Below, piece by piece: positions 21,262 to 29,566 of a DNA stretch of 64,000 nt (its first letter is position 1; each line of letters opens with the position of its first letter). The position numbers and the translations under genes are program-made. The DNA comes from Polynucleobacter sp. MWH-UH23A (GTDB lineage: Bacteria; Pseudomonadota; Gammaproteobacteria; Burkholderiales; Burkholderiaceae): NCBI RefSeq assembly GCF_040409805.1, contig NZ_CP099572.1, positions 1,054,001 to 1,118,000 of the forward strand, read 5' to 3'. Below the pieces are notes generated by a model, which saw only the letters and a program-made list of their open reading frames with translations, did not search any database and was not told the origin of the DNA.

Positions 21262-22188
21262 ATGAGCCTAGTAAGAGATCTCGCTGATCAAATTATTTCA
21301 GCACATCGTAACGATGATTTGAGCCTGCCGATTCCACAATATTCAATCAGTTCGCCGCCCCCCAGTATTGATAACGAGCTAGCCACCGACCATTACGAAC
21401 TAGCTGGAGCGCTTGCTGCGATTGAAATGGGCTTTATTGAATCTGATGCTCGAACTCTAGGTAAAGCTTGGTCACGCATGACGATTCAGGACGGTGGATT
21501 TAATCCATTTAAATGGCCTAGCAGACCAGAGCACTTTGATCTACTTCCGTGGACTCGCAATATGAATCCCAAGGCATTTAAAGAATGCCCCAAGCGCTTG
21601 GGTCTCTATGGCGTTATGCCCGACGCCGATTGGGTTAAGCGCATGGTGGACGCAGAAATACCCACCGTTCAATTGCGTTTTAAATCTGAAGATCGGTTCA
21701 AAATCAGAAAACAAATCAAAGAGGCGGTTAAGGCCACTGAGGGTAGCAAGACTTTGTTATTTATTAACGACTATTGGAAAGAGGCCATTGATGCAGAAGC
21801 TTATGGTGTGCATCTCGGCCAAGAAGATTTAGAAGATGCTGATCTTGAGCAAATTAGATCGGCTGGACTGAGATTGGGTCTAAGCACTCATGGCTATGCT
21901 GAAATGGTTTACGCGGATCGGTTTTGTCCAAGCTATATCGCCATGGGCGCGGTCTTTCCTACAAATCTTAAGAAAATGCCTACCGCACCCCAAGGTTTAG
22001 GCAGACTATATCAATACGCCAAACTCATGAGTCACTATCCCCTAGTTGCAATTGGGGGCATCGATCAAGATAGTATTCATGCGGTTGCAAAGAGTGGCGT
22101 CGGATCTATTGCGGTGGTGCGAGCTATTACGCAAGCAAAGGACCCTAAGGCAGCAGTAAAACATTTACAAGATTTAATGCGCGCCTAA
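21262..22188 (+). CDS. thiE: Thiamine phosphate synthase with ~100-residue N-terminal extension
   Basis: A 308-residue protein. The C-terminal ~210 residues (from about GLYGVMPDADW) are a ThiE barrel: QLRFKS, INDYWKEAIDAEAYGVHLGQEDL and the diphosphate-binding GAVFPTNLKK then AIGGI. The enzyme couples HMP-diphosphate and thiazole phosphate. The first ~100 residues (Pro-rich, then an acidic helical section with GFIESDARTLGKAW) are absent from typical ThiE, and I recognise no domain in them. They are probably a lineage-specific fusion remnant. It is the last gene of the thiC operon and faces thiD. Confidence 0.92.
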   Translation: MSLVRDLADQIISAHRNDDLSLPIPQYSISSPPPSIDNELATDHYELAGALAAIEMGFIESDARTLGKAWSRMTIQDGGFNPFKWPSRPEHFDLLPWTRNMNPKAFKECPKRLGLYGVMPDADWVKRMVDAEIPTVQLRFKSEDRFKIRKQIKEAVKATEGSKTLLFINDYWKEAIDAEAYGVHLGQEDLEDADLEQIRSAGLRLGLSTHGYAEMVYADRFCPSYIAMGAVFPTNLKKMPTAPQGLGRLYQYAKLMSHYPLVAIGGIDQDSIHAVAKSGVGSIAVVRAITQAKDPKAAVKHLQDLMRA

Positions 22189-22224
22189 TTTAAATGCACT
22201 ATAGGTAGTAATAACTCTCATACC

Positions 22225-23109
22225 TTATCTTTTTTCTTTCTCATCCAATAAGGCGGTTGGATAAAAATCGTGCATATGCCACAAGGGTCCTGGCCCCTCA
22301 CCAATACTGAGAAAGCACCCCGCTTCTAAACCAGCTTCAACATAGGAAATCGCTTTAGCCACTGCATGAGACAAATCATGTCCTGCTGCAAGGTAAGTGG
22401 CAATCGCCGATGAAAGCGAGCAGCCTGTCCCATGAGTGTTGACGGTTTTTACCCGATAGTGTTTGAATTCTTTGGACTGAATGACCTCTAGATTATCTTC
22501 GATGGTGCGCCATAATAAGTAATCAGTAATTTGGGTATGCGTAGCATCAAGATGACCTCCTTTGATAAGCACAGCTTGCGGCCCCATATCCAATAGCTCT
22601 TGCGCAGCCAATTTGAAATCATCTGGACTAGTAATATCTCTGCCCAATAACAATGATGCTTCATCCATATTTGGTGTGATTAGATAAGCCAGCGGAAATA
22701 ATTCTTTAATCATGGCTTGTGCAGTATCGTCACCACCCAAACTAGCACCAGAGGTGGCACGCAATACAGGATCTAGGACTATTTGTTTGACCCCATATTT
22801 ACGCAAAGTTTTGGCTACCGTTTGAACGATTTCTGGACTGGCCAACATTCCAATCTTGACGACATCTACACCAATATCAGAGAAAACAGCATCTATCTGG
22901 GCTTCCACGACATCCAAGTCAACATCCTGAATGCGCGTAACTCCAAGCGTATTTTGTGCCGTGATGGCGGTTATCACAGACATCCCATAGCCGCCCAAGG
23001 CAGTAGTTACCTTGAGGTCTGCCTGTAGGCCAGCTCCACCGCCACTATCAGAGCCAGCAATGGTAAGTACTTTGGGGATCCGCACAGAAGTGGGAAGTAG
23101 TGTTTCCAT
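22225..23109 (-). CDS. thiD: Hydroxymethylpyrimidine/phosphomethylpyrimidine kinase
   Basis: A 294-residue ribokinase-fold enzyme phosphorylating HMP and HMP-phosphate. Family motifs are TIAGSDSGGGAGLQADLK (residues 15-32) and the anion-hole/catalytic VNTHGTGCSLSSAIA region. It is convergent to the thiC operon and shares a short divergent region with tRNA-Asn. It is not behind the riboswitch. Length is slightly above the usual ~265 residues through a C-terminal tail. Confidence 0.95.
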   Translation of the reverse strand: METLLPTSVRIPKVLTIAGSDSGGGAGLQADLKVTTALGGYGMSVITAITAQNTLGVTRIQDVDLDVVEAQIDAVFSDIGVDVVKIGMLASPEIVQTVAKTLRKYGVKQIVLDPVLRATSGASLGGDDTAQAMIKELFPLAYLITPNMDEASLLLGRDITSPDDFKLAAQELLDMGPQAVLIKGGHLDATHTQITDYLLWRTIEDNLEVIQSKEFKHYRVKTVNTHGTGCSLSSAIATYLAAGHDLSHAVAKAISYVEAGLEAGCFLSIGEGPGPLWHMHDFYPTALLDEKEKR

Positions 23110-23114
23110 CTTGC

Positions 23115-23120
23115 TATAAT
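23115..23120 (+). promoter_or_regulatory. -10 element of the tRNA-Asn promoter
   Basis: TATAAT lies 10 bp before the mature tRNA-Asn 5' end, a consensus sigma-70 -10 box. A clear -35 was not seen. Confidence 0.55.
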
Positions 23121-23130
23121 ATCGGCTTAT

Positions 23131-23206
23131 TCCTCGATAGCTCAGTCGGTAGAGCGCCGGACTGTTAATCCGTAGGTCCCTGGTTCGAGCCCAGGTCGAG
23201 GAGCCA
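23131..23206 (+). tRNA. tRNA-Asn (anticodon GUU), CCA encoded; integration target
   Basis: The acceptor TCCTCGA pairs with TCGAGGA, the anticodon stem CCGGA/TCCG encloses CTGTTAA (anticodon GTT), and the T-loop is TTCGAGC. The last 45 bases plus one (23162-23207) recur at 58594-58639, so this gene served as attB and was restored on the left side of an island. Confidence 0.96.
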
Positions 23207-23207
23207 A
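23162..23207 (+). repeat. Left attachment repeat (attL), 46 bp
   Basis: Identical over 46 bp to 58594-58639. It runs from the anticodon loop to one base past the encoded CCA, the usual core of tRNA-targeting tyrosine integrases. The integrase gene begins 373 bp downstream. Confidence 0.88.
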
Positions 23208-23579
23208 GCCTTTTAGGTTAAGTGTTTAAGAGCAAAAAGCAGTCACGTGAAATCCGTGGCGTTTTTAACACTTAATGGGAGAGGCAAATGCTAGAAAACC
23301 AAGCTTTTCTGGTTGCTTTCAGAAAATACCCCTCCGGGGGTCTTTTTCAAACTGAAAGTCTATTCATCAGGACAAATCGTCCACATTCACCAAAAATAGT
23401 TCATAAATCTTGTTGTGTTCTTGCACGCCATATAAACATTGGGGTAGAAGGATTCACATCATTTGAAATGATCCGGGGGAGTTACCGTAACTCCTTAAGA
23501 AAATCACTCAAAAAATTTATCCTCTCGCTATGGCTGCTGAACAATCCGCAGCATTTTGAACATAATTTGGAGAGTGCAA
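23208..23579. other. Gene-free left end of the island
   Basis: This holds an inverted repeat, TTAAGTGTT (23218-23226) with AACACTTAA (23267-23275), right beside the attachment core. It also has a GC-rich hairpin with a T-run (CCCCTCCGGGGG, about 23328-23346) that looks like a terminator, and the first copy of the 20-bp near-palindrome at 23478. A 100-codon frame from 23288 has a Shine-Dalgarno but reads through the terminator hairpin and resembles nothing known, so I do not call it. Confidence 0.5.
23478..23497. repeat. 20-bp near-palindromic repeat, copy 1
   Basis: GGAGTTACCGTAACTCCTTA, identical to 25097-25116. The core GGAGTTAC/GTAACTCC is an inverted repeat around one central base. The two copies bracket the integrase and the next gene. 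Probably an operator for an element-encoded regulator, or recombinase arm sites. Confidence 0.6.
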
Positions 23580-24500
23580 ATGCTATTTAAAGATGCCGTA
23601 GTAGCGTATCAAAAGAACTATTCTGGGAAAGACGCATCCCAGGAAAGCCGCCTAGCTTTCTGGGTCGAACAACTGGGCAATTACGAAGTCCAAGCCATCA
23701 CAGCCTTAGATATCGATGATTCGATTGGGGTTTTAATGCAAAGACCTGCCCAGACCTGTATTCGTAAGAAAATCGGTCAAAACGAGGCTGGCGAGGTAAT
23801 TTATGAGGTGCGGTACCGTGACCTAGATAGACCAAAGTCTGAGGCCACCCTAAACCGCTATATCGCCGCATTAGGGTCAGTTTTTAGATTTATCAAAAAG
23901 ATGCGATTGATTCGAGGGTTTATTAGCCCTATTAGTGGGGTTGAAAAATTTAAGGAGTCACAGGGCAGATTGGAGTTCATGACTGAAGGTGAAGTCGAAT
24001 TATTGATAGCCAAGGCAAGAAGCTCGCGGTGGAAAAAGCTTGCCTGCCTGATTCGCATAGCCTTTGTAACTGGGGTTCGCTCTGGGGCGCTTAAGGCTAT
24101 GCGCTGGAAGCATATTAACTGGGAGCTAAAAACAATCACTTTTCCAATCACCAAAAATGGGGAGCCACATACAGCCCCATTAAATGAGGCTTGCATTGAA
24201 GAGCTATTAAGGATCTTTTCAGATCGATGTGGAATGGAAGATTTAGTATTCTGTGGAAAGTTTCGTAGCAAAGCGCATGACTTTAGAAGTTCTTACATGA
24301 CTTTGATTCATGACCTTTTCCCAGGAAGGGATCTGAACTTTCATAGCTTGCGCCATAGCTGCTGTTCACATCTAGCAAAAAAGGGTGTGCCATTACCCGT
24401 CATTGCAGCTTGGATGACACATAAAAGTTTGCGCATGGTATCGCGCTACTCACATATCAGCACTGCTGATCGTGAGAATTACTTAAGGAGTGCGTTTTGA
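23580..24500 (+). CDS. Tyrosine recombinase (integrase)
   Basis: A 306-residue site-specific recombinase. The C-terminal catalytic domain has Arg167 (GVRSGALKAMRW), His255-x-x-Arg258 (HSLRHSCCSHL), His281 and the nucleophile Tyr290 (MVSRYSHIS). The N-terminal ~110 residues form the SAM-like core-binding domain. An in-frame start 24 bp upstream exists, but the ATG at 23580 follows TTGGAGAG at proper spacing. It lies next to tRNA-Asn, pointing away from it, the standard arrangement for a tRNA-targeting island. Its stop overlaps the TTG start of the next gene. Confidence 0.93.
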   Translation: MLFKDAVVAYQKNYSGKDASQESRLAFWVEQLGNYEVQAITALDIDDSIGVLMQRPAQTCIRKKIGQNEAGEVIYEVRYRDLDRPKSEATLNRYIAALGSVFRFIKKMRLIRGFISPISGVEKFKESQGRLEFMTEGEVELLIAKARSSRWKKLACLIRIAFVTGVRSGALKAMRWKHINWELKTITFPITKNGEPHTAPLNEACIEELLRIFSDRCGMEDLVFCGKFRSKAHDFRSSYMTLIHDLFPGRDLNFHSLRHSCCSHLAKKGVPLPVIAAWMTHKSLRMVSRYSHISTADRENYLRSAF

Positions 24501-25084
24501 AGGTGTCCAAAGAGATTGATGATTTTTTAGGTTTTAATTTTGACAAGGAACCTGAAACACTGACCCCACAGCAATTGCTGTGGGAGTGTAAATCGTTGCG
24601 TTCCGAATGCTTTCGCCTAGCACTCGAGTTAGAGAAAGCAAAGGCAGAGATTCAAAGTAAAAAGAAGAAAACTAACACGAAGGGATTTTTAAAGGATATT
24701 GGCTTAAAGGAATGGGACGTTATCACCATCTATAGATTAGCTCTTGCACGTCTTCTATATTTTGGCGAGCCTGAGTTATTGACCTTTAGGGATTGCGAAA
24801 TGGATCCTGAGACAGAGGAAGTTACCTATCTTGATACTTATTCTTCAATGCCCAATATCTACCATCCAGACAATTTGGCGCATGAACACTCCATTCCATT
24901 AAAAAGACCGGGCTTTCCATACAGAGAAGAATTAAAAGAATCTATTCATTCAGTCATTGAGGAAAAGCTAGGAAGAAAGCTTACCGCCAAGGAATACGAT
25001 GCAATGAGTGATAAGTTTCTTGATGATGGATACATGCGTCAAAAACTAAGAGAAATCTTTTTCAAAGAGCCCTGGGAGGAATAA
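24497..25084 (+). CDS. Hypothetical protein, coupled to integrase (195 aa)
   Basis: I do not recognise a family. The 195-residue acidic protein starts on a TTG inside the integrase stop (TTTTGA), preceded by AAGGAG. It has a coiled-coil-like stretch (about residues 30-60, ECKSLRSECFRLALELEKAK) and a charged KKKK segment, then a mixed alpha/beta C-terminal half ending in EEPW-like acidic residues. Tight coupling suggests a function in recombination or regulation of the element. The second copy of the 20-bp near-palindrome lies 12 bp after its stop. Confidence 0.7.
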   Translation: MKVSKEIDDFLGFNFDKEPETLTPQQLLWECKSLRSECFRLALELEKAKAEIQSKKKKTNTKGFLKDIGLKEWDVITIYRLALARLLYFGEPELLTFRDCEMDPETEEVTYLDTYSSMPNIYHPDNLAHEHSIPLKRPGFPYREELKESIHSVIEEKLGRKLTAKEYDAMSDKFLDDGYMRQKLREIFFKEPWEE

Positions 25085-25096
25085 TTTGACGCAATA

Positions 25097-25116
25097 GGAG
25101 TTACCGTAACTCCTTA
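25097..25116. repeat. 20-bp near-palindromic repeat, copy 2
   Basis: Identical to 23478-23497. It is located in the promoter region of the next set of small genes (25194 onward), which favours an operator reading. Confidence 0.6.
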
Positions 25117-25193
25117 TTGAAATAGACAGAAAATGGCAAAGTGATAAATGAGCGTTGAGCAAACGTTTATTTAAATCACTTTGGAGAATGTTT

Positions 25194-25427
25194 ATGTCTA
25201 ATAATTTATCACCTGTTCCATACCGTAAATGGTATGACTCTGATGACAGTCAGTCATTAAAGTGGATCTTTTCCACCAAGTCTTCCCTTGCCTACTTTTT
25301 ACGAAGCAAAAAAGACAAGTTAGTGGCCGAAGGATTGATCGAAGTATTGCCAACACGTGGATATTTCATCAAGCCAGAAAGCTTCACGGAAGACTCAATC
25401 AAAAAATACTTTGTTCTGGGGGTTTGA
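25194..25427 (+). CDS. Small hypothetical protein (77 aa), possible DNA-binding
   Basis: Starts at the ATG at 25194, seven bases after GGAG. An upstream non-ATG start at 25155 is less likely. The sequence has Tyr/Lys/Arg-rich helices followed by a hairpin-like GLIEVLPTRGYFIKPESF segment. It could be a winged helix, like an excisionase or small regulator, but no signature is decisive. It is followed directly by the next small frame. Confidence 0.55.
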   Translation: MSNNLSPVPYRKWYDSDDSQSLKWIFSTKSSLAYFLRSKKDKLVAEGLIEVLPTRGYFIKPESFTEDSIKKYFVLGV

Positions 25428-25433
25428 TTGGAT

Positions 25434-25685
25434 ATGACCCTACAGACAACTAGAGATGAAATGGTCTCATTTGATGATTTATGTGTCAATCGGAGCATAT
25501 GGCATCGCAATCAGCGCACCCAATTAGCCACGCTTGCTAGAGAGTTGGGGTTTCAAATCTTCACTATTGGTTCAGGGCAAAGCCAAATTCGCCTTGGACT
25601 AAGAAGTGATATTGAAACATTCTTTAAAAAACTTGATATCGGTACGTTCAATGATTGTCTCGATAGGAAGTCAAAAGGAGATTAA
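25434..25685 (+). CDS. Small hypothetical protein (83 aa)
   Basis: An 83-residue frame (ATG 25434; a TTG at 25428 is also in frame) immediately downstream of the previous gene. It has a helical N-terminal half with many Arg and Leu residues and the segment LATLARELGFQIFTIGSGQSQ. Family not recognised. It sits in a row of short same-strand genes typical of the early region of small mobile elements. Confidence 0.5.
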   Translation: MTLQTTRDEMVSFDDLCVNRSIWHRNQRTQLATLARELGFQIFTIGSGQSQIRLGLRSDIETFFKKLDIGTFNDCLDRKSKGD

Positions 25686-25687
25686 TG

Positions 25688-25804
25688 ATGAATTCCATTG
25701 CCGAACAAATATTTAGTCATCACCTCAAAGGCTACACCATCAATCAAATGGGTGGAAGCATGTGGAAAGCGGCTATGAAATCAATTTACAAACAGACAAA
25801 ATAA
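25688..25804 (+). CDS. Very small hypothetical protein (38 aa)
   Basis: A 38-codon frame with tandem ATGs (25685, 25688), preceded by AAAAGGAG within the end of the previous gene and followed by AAGGAA leading to the next one. It is basic and ends in KQTK. Position and ribosome-binding site support translation, but the length makes this uncertain. Confidence 0.4.
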   Translation: MNSIAEQIFSHHLKGYTINQMGGSMWKAAMKSIYKQTK

Positions 25805-25817
25805 TTTAAGGAAAAAA

Positions 25818-26429
25818 ATGCCAAACTGGACACATAACTCAATTAGCGTAAAAAATACGGGTCAAGGCTTTGATGAGCTCAGAGAAATATTCACACCAAT
25901 TAATGATTGCGACTCAGAGCCATTTCATCTATTAATTCCACCACCAAGTGACGGCGTGGATCTGGATTGGTATTGCAATAACTGGGGAACCAAGTGGGAT
26001 GCTGTTGATACCAGGATTCATGGGCGCAATAAAGATGAATACCAGATTGTCTTTCGAACCGCTTGGGCTCCACCTATCCCCATTTTTGAAGAAATATGCC
26101 GTAGGTTTCCAGATCTGACTGTTGGCTTTGACATCAACTCAATGGAATCAAACCATCTGGGTGCGGCCGCATATGCCCCAGATTTTCCATTCTCCGTAGT
26201 TGGGCCAGCCCCCTTCTTCACCGAGAACTATGAAGCCAATTCTCTACCTCTTCCAAAGGAATTTGTTGATTTTTCAAAAAGATTTTCAATCACTCCGTTT
26301 ACACAATGGCAAATGAAAAAGGTGGGATTTATTAAATCTGCGCTAACTCGATTAATTATAGGAATTGAAATTCTAAAAAGAAAAAACTACTCAAACCTTC
26401 GAAAGAAAGAGGTTTTAGATTTATTTTAA
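25818..26429 (+). CDS. Api92/YubB ferredoxin-like domain protein
   Basis: A 203-residue protein whose start MPNWTHNSISV and the DWYCNNWGTKWDA motif match the phage/plasmid family known as Api92-like or DUF1281 (YubB ferredoxin-like fold). Members occur on phages and conjugative plasmids, and their function is not established. The C-terminal 50 residues are basic and hydrophobic. AAGGAAA precedes the ATG. It supports a phage or plasmid origin for this module. Confidence 0.75.
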   Translation: MPNWTHNSISVKNTGQGFDELREIFTPINDCDSEPFHLLIPPPSDGVDLDWYCNNWGTKWDAVDTRIHGRNKDEYQIVFRTAWAPPIPIFEEICRRFPDLTVGFDINSMESNHLGAAAYAPDFPFSVVGPAPFFTENYEANSLPLPKEFVDFSKRFSITPFTQWQMKKVGFIKSALTRLIIGIEILKRKNYSNLRKKEVLDLF

Positions 26430-26510
26430 AAAAATGGCATGGGATGAGTTCCAGCTCAAACCATGCCTGATCATCGTTTCACATATTTGCCTACGGAAAA
26501 CAATTAATCT

Positions 26511-27365
26511 ATGAATACTATAAACCAAAATAAGAATTTTTATCTATCTGACTCCAATGATCCAGAACTACTTTCATGGTCGTTTGGAAAGGATATCTAT
26601 GATGTTAAGCCCAAGAACTTTCAGGGTAGCTGGGATGATTTCATCTCCTTTATCTCGTCAAATAAGGCCCATAAAAAGGGGGTTAATTACATTTCCAGCC
26701 CGTTTGGGAATGATGGTGGCCGTCGCAAAGACAATGCAATGGGTCGCAACTGGATCCCTTTTGATATTGACTGCAAAATGTCAGATGAACAAGCTCGCGC
26801 ATTGGTAGGCGTCTTTCGCTCGTTTCAGTGCCTAGGCTACCAAACAGCTTCATCAAAGCCCGATATGAGACGCATGCGTTTCATCGCCAAATTAACTCGC
26901 CCCGTAACCGAGCTCGAAGCAGGAGCAATTGGACACCTTTTCGAATCCATGTGGGGGTTGGGTGAATTCGATAAATCGGTATACCGCGTAGCCCAGCCCG
27001 TCTTTTTACCTCCTGATTGGCAGAAGGTATTTGTCTTTAATGGAGCGCCGATCGACCCTAATGAGGTTTTAAAAATGGTTCAAATCAGACCAAAACCCAT
27101 TAGGCCAAGAAATTACGCCCCCAAGGATGTTGGAAATGCCTATGCATTTTTTGCAACTAACGGATTAATCAAACAAACTTCTGGTGGCATGCATAAGGTT
27201 AGATGTCCCTGGGTTCATGAGCATTCTGATGGTGCTGACAATGGCACCGCCCTATTTGACCCAAGCCCGGACAACAATATGGTTGGCGGGTTTGTATGCC
27301 TACATTCTCATTGCATTGACCGAGGAATTGGTGACATCTTCAAGTTGATGGGAGACGGTAAATGA
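26511..27365 (+). CDS. Primase-like replication protein
   Basis: A 284-residue protein. The N-terminal part has the motif WIPFDIDC (Asp85, Asp87), like the metal-binding acidic pair of archaeo-eukaryotic primase folds, with Arg-rich RMRFIAKL after it. The C-terminal part has a zinc-finger pattern, CPW-x-H (near residue 240) and C-x-H-x-H-C about 30 residues on, as in primases of phage satellites. Its stop overlaps the helicase start (ATGA). Together they form a replication module. Polymerase activity itself is inferred, not shown. Confidence 0.7.
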   Translation: MNTINQNKNFYLSDSNDPELLSWSFGKDIYDVKPKNFQGSWDDFISFISSNKAHKKGVNYISSPFGNDGGRRKDNAMGRNWIPFDIDCKMSDEQARALVGVFRSFQCLGYQTASSKPDMRRMRFIAKLTRPVTELEAGAIGHLFESMWGLGEFDKSVYRVAQPVFLPPDWQKVFVFNGAPIDPNEVLKMVQIRPKPIRPRNYAPKDVGNAYAFFATNGLIKQTSGGMHKVRCPWVHEHSDGADNGTALFDPSPDNNMVGGFVCLHSHCIDRGIGDIFKLMGDGK

Positions 27366-28570
27366 ATTTCTCAAACTATCAAATAGTTAACCCGTTAGAG
27401 AAAAAGCCCGTCCTCGGTAATGCCATCTACCTAGGGGATATTGAGCTTCATGCTCCAGAATGGATTATCGATAAAAAGATTCCATGTGGTGTAGGTGTTA
27501 TTGCTGGATCCCCAGGTGTTGGCAAGACAACGGCTATTATCCCTCTCGCTCTAAATGTCTGTGGATTTAGCTCACACCTTGACTACCACATTCAGTCGTC
27601 CGTACTGAGAAAGCTTGTGGTTTTTACGGAGGACTCCGCGCAAATTACTAGAATTCTATATGGAGTAAAAAAGCATATGGTTCGCAAGGATTCTGCGCCT
27701 GTTACTGCTGAAAGCATTAACGAATGGGTCAAAATTTACCCTTCTAAACGCTTAGCCTCCGAAGACTTAAGCGAACGGATCACAGAAGCGGTCAACGAGC
27801 ATTCATACGAGCATGAAAAATGGGGATTAATTACTCCATTGGTGATTTTGGACACCTCCTCAGCAAATATGGATATGAAAGAGGAGAACAATAACTCACA
27901 GGTTAGTGATCACATGTCTAAATTTAAGGAAATTTATGAGCGTATTGATGTATCCATTTGGGTATCAGCACATCTTGCAAAAACTGGCAAAGGTTTATCA
28001 ATTGATGAATTGGCTAATTTTTCAGCTCGAGGTGGTGGTGCATGGGAAGGAGATGCAAACTTTACAATTATTGTTGGTAGAGATCCCGCTGAGCAAAAAA
28101 CCATTATGAGAATTGATAAGGAAAGAGTTGGACATCTTTCTGGCTCAGAACTTCACTTTAAATTGGTTTTTCATGCTGAGAAGATTGCTAATCGAATAGG
28201 GTTTGATGAAGATGTTTGGTATCCCGTAATTGGGATTACCTCAGGATCAAAGGCTGAGCGATTCAAGGCCAGCGAAGATGCGAAGCGAGAAGCCAATATA
28301 GAGGCAATTAAAGAAGGCATGAAAGATAGTCTTGAGAACCCTGCCGAAGGTTTCGATGGCTATTTCACCATGAATGATCTTCTGGGTATGTTTCCGGGGA
28401 ACAAGGAGTCTAAGCGTGGGTTTATCAAGTCTTTGATAGCTGATGGAATATTAATTCGATTTGACAATCCCTCTAAAACGAAAAATAGAAGAGATGTCTT
28501 GATGTTTTCGGATGACTCAGGGGCGCCATACTGCGGAAAGGAGAATTCTTTAGATATCCAGAACTTCTAA
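27362..28570 (+). CDS. RepA-like hexameric helicase (AAA_25, RecA fold)
   Basis: A 402-residue ATPase of the RSF1010 RepA/AAA_25 type. Walker A is GSPGVGKT (residues 49-56), and a Walker B-like stretch is TPLVILDTSSANMD followed by SAHLAKTGKG and GGGAWEGDANF. The C-terminal 100 residues form a helical DNA-binding-like tail. It is coupled to the primase-like gene by a 4-nt overlap. The iteron-like GAACTTC field begins at its stop codon, which fits an origin recognised by this module. Confidence 0.85.
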   Translation: MNFSNYQIVNPLEKKPVLGNAIYLGDIELHAPEWIIDKKIPCGVGVIAGSPGVGKTTAIIPLALNVCGFSSHLDYHIQSSVLRKLVVFTEDSAQITRILYGVKKHMVRKDSAPVTAESINEWVKIYPSKRLASEDLSERITEAVNEHSYEHEKWGLITPLVILDTSSANMDMKEENNNSQVSDHMSKFKEIYERIDVSIWVSAHLAKTGKGLSIDELANFSARGGGAWEGDANFTIIVGRDPAEQKTIMRIDKERVGHLSGSELHFKLVFHAEKIANRIGFDEDVWYPVIGITSGSKAERFKASEDAKREANIEAIKEGMKDSLENPAEGFDGYFTMNDLLGMFPGNKESKRGFIKSLIADGILIRFDNPSKTKNRRDVLMFSDDSGAPYCGKENSLDIQNF

Positions 28571-28893
28571 GAACTTCCATGCCTAGAATTACGCCAAGAT
28601 TGAGATCCAGATTTTTCAATCCGTGTATATTTTCACCAACCTATGGAGTTCCTTCCTAAGGAAAAGAACTTCGGAACTTCATGAAAGCAAGCTTTATTGC
28701 TTGCCTTTCATTATTAGAAGATCCACTTCCATTCTGCTGGAACTTCATAGGAACAACATAGAACTTTGGAACTTCCAGACTTATAAGTGAGGAATGTCCT
28801 ACCGGAACCGGGGTGGGGTCAAAACGAAAAATGAAGTCCGAAATAGACCGATCGCTATAACTCCATTGAGAATAATTCGTAGTTCTGGAAGTT
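28559..28893. repeat. Iteron-like cluster of GAACTTC repeats, candidate replication origin
   Basis: Direct copies of GAACTTC occur at 28561, 28571, 28666, 28674, 28740 and 28769, with variants at 28723 and 28761. An inverted copy with the same flank (CTGGAAGTT) is at 28885-28893. A hairpin with arms GAAAGCAAG/CTTGCCTTTC (28683-28710) lies in the middle. The position right after the primase-helicase pair is typical of a replication origin. Confidence 0.6.
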
Positions 28894-28999
28894 TTTCCCC
28901 CCAAGCGTTAAAAATTACAGTACGAGACTATCTCGCAAATACACTCTCCACCACATCCTAGGTTAAGTCTCCTACCCTCCAGTGGGATTAAGATTTAGT
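28571..28999. other. Non-coding stretch between helicase and GIY-YIG-like gene
   Basis: No credible gene on either strand. The content is the GAACTTC iteron-like field, a hairpin at 28681-28711 and a GC-richer patch (28800-28830). Best read as an origin or regulatory region. Confidence 0.5.
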
Positions 29000-29566
29000 A
29001 TGGCTTTTATTTACATCCTTGAAAATCAAGATGCTCAACGCATCAAAATTGGCGCAACCCATAATCACCCAAATGACCGCCTTCTCGACATCAACAGGAT
29101 GTGGCAAGCCGTTAAAGGTCGTTGCCAAATTTGTCTTAGCTGGAGGATGCTCGTCAATGGGCGCATGCCCAAGCATGTTCTATCCATGAACCACTGCGCT
29201 GGAAGCGGTGAACCGCCCCTTGAGTACAGCACTAAACTAGCCGAAAAACAAACAATAGATCTTCAGGGCCAACTTCCGTGGCTAAGTGGAAGTGATTTAC
29301 GCTCCGCATCCAAACGAATTAAGAATCTGAAAAAAATTCTCCAGACTTATAAAGAAAATCCTATTCGAATTGGAGGATGGCAATTAAGGGCGTCATTCCC
29401 AATTGATTCAGCCTACCAAATTGAAGAACTTGTACATAAAGCATTGGCAGTTCACTTGGATAAAGAGGCTCCTTTTGGCGAAGTCTTCAGTTGCTCAGCG
29501 GAAGAGGCCATTTCCACTATTGAAGAAACTATCTCGCAGATGAAGTACAAAAGTACGGGTTTATGA
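29000..29566 (+). CDS. GIY-YIG-like (T5orf172/MUG113-type) nuclease domain protein
   Basis: A 188-residue protein starting MAFIYILENQDAQRIKIGAT, the beginning of the T5orf172/MUG113 branch of the GIY-YIG fold (Y-I-L then K-I-G-x-T), with NDRLLDINRMW next. These proteins are common on phages. Nuclease activity has been assumed from the fold. The C-terminal half ends in a predicted helix. A GTG at 28982 is an alternative start. It is the last gene of the left module, and the tRNA-Lys-like fragment follows 94 bp later. Confidence 0.65.
   Translation: MAFIYILENQDAQRIKIGATHNHPNDRLLDINRMWQAVKGRCQICLSWRMLVNGRMPKHVLSMNHCAGSGEPPLEYSTKLAEKQTIDLQGQLPWLSGSDLRSASKRIKNLKKILQTYKENPIRIGGWQLRASFPIDSAYQIEELVHKALAVHLDKEAPFGEVFSCSAEEAISTIEETISQMKYKSTGL

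Noticed and set aside
23288-23590. 100-codon frame between tRNA-Asn and the integrase
   Set aside because: It has a GGGAGAGG-type ribosome site but runs through a terminator-like hairpin and shows no protein-like pattern. The GGAGAG-GCAAATGCTA similarity to the integrase start suggests a duplicated leader rather than a gene.
23858-24271. 137-codon minus-strand frame in the integrase gene
   Set aside because: It covers the catalytic domain of the integrase in antisense.
28559-28893. CRISPR array
   Set aside because: Repeats are 7-9 bp with irregular spacing and one is inverted. No cas genes. Iterons fit better.
28656-28904. 82-codon minus-strand frame in the iteron-like field
   Set aside because: It only reads through the GAACTTC repeats and a hairpin; no start signal or family.
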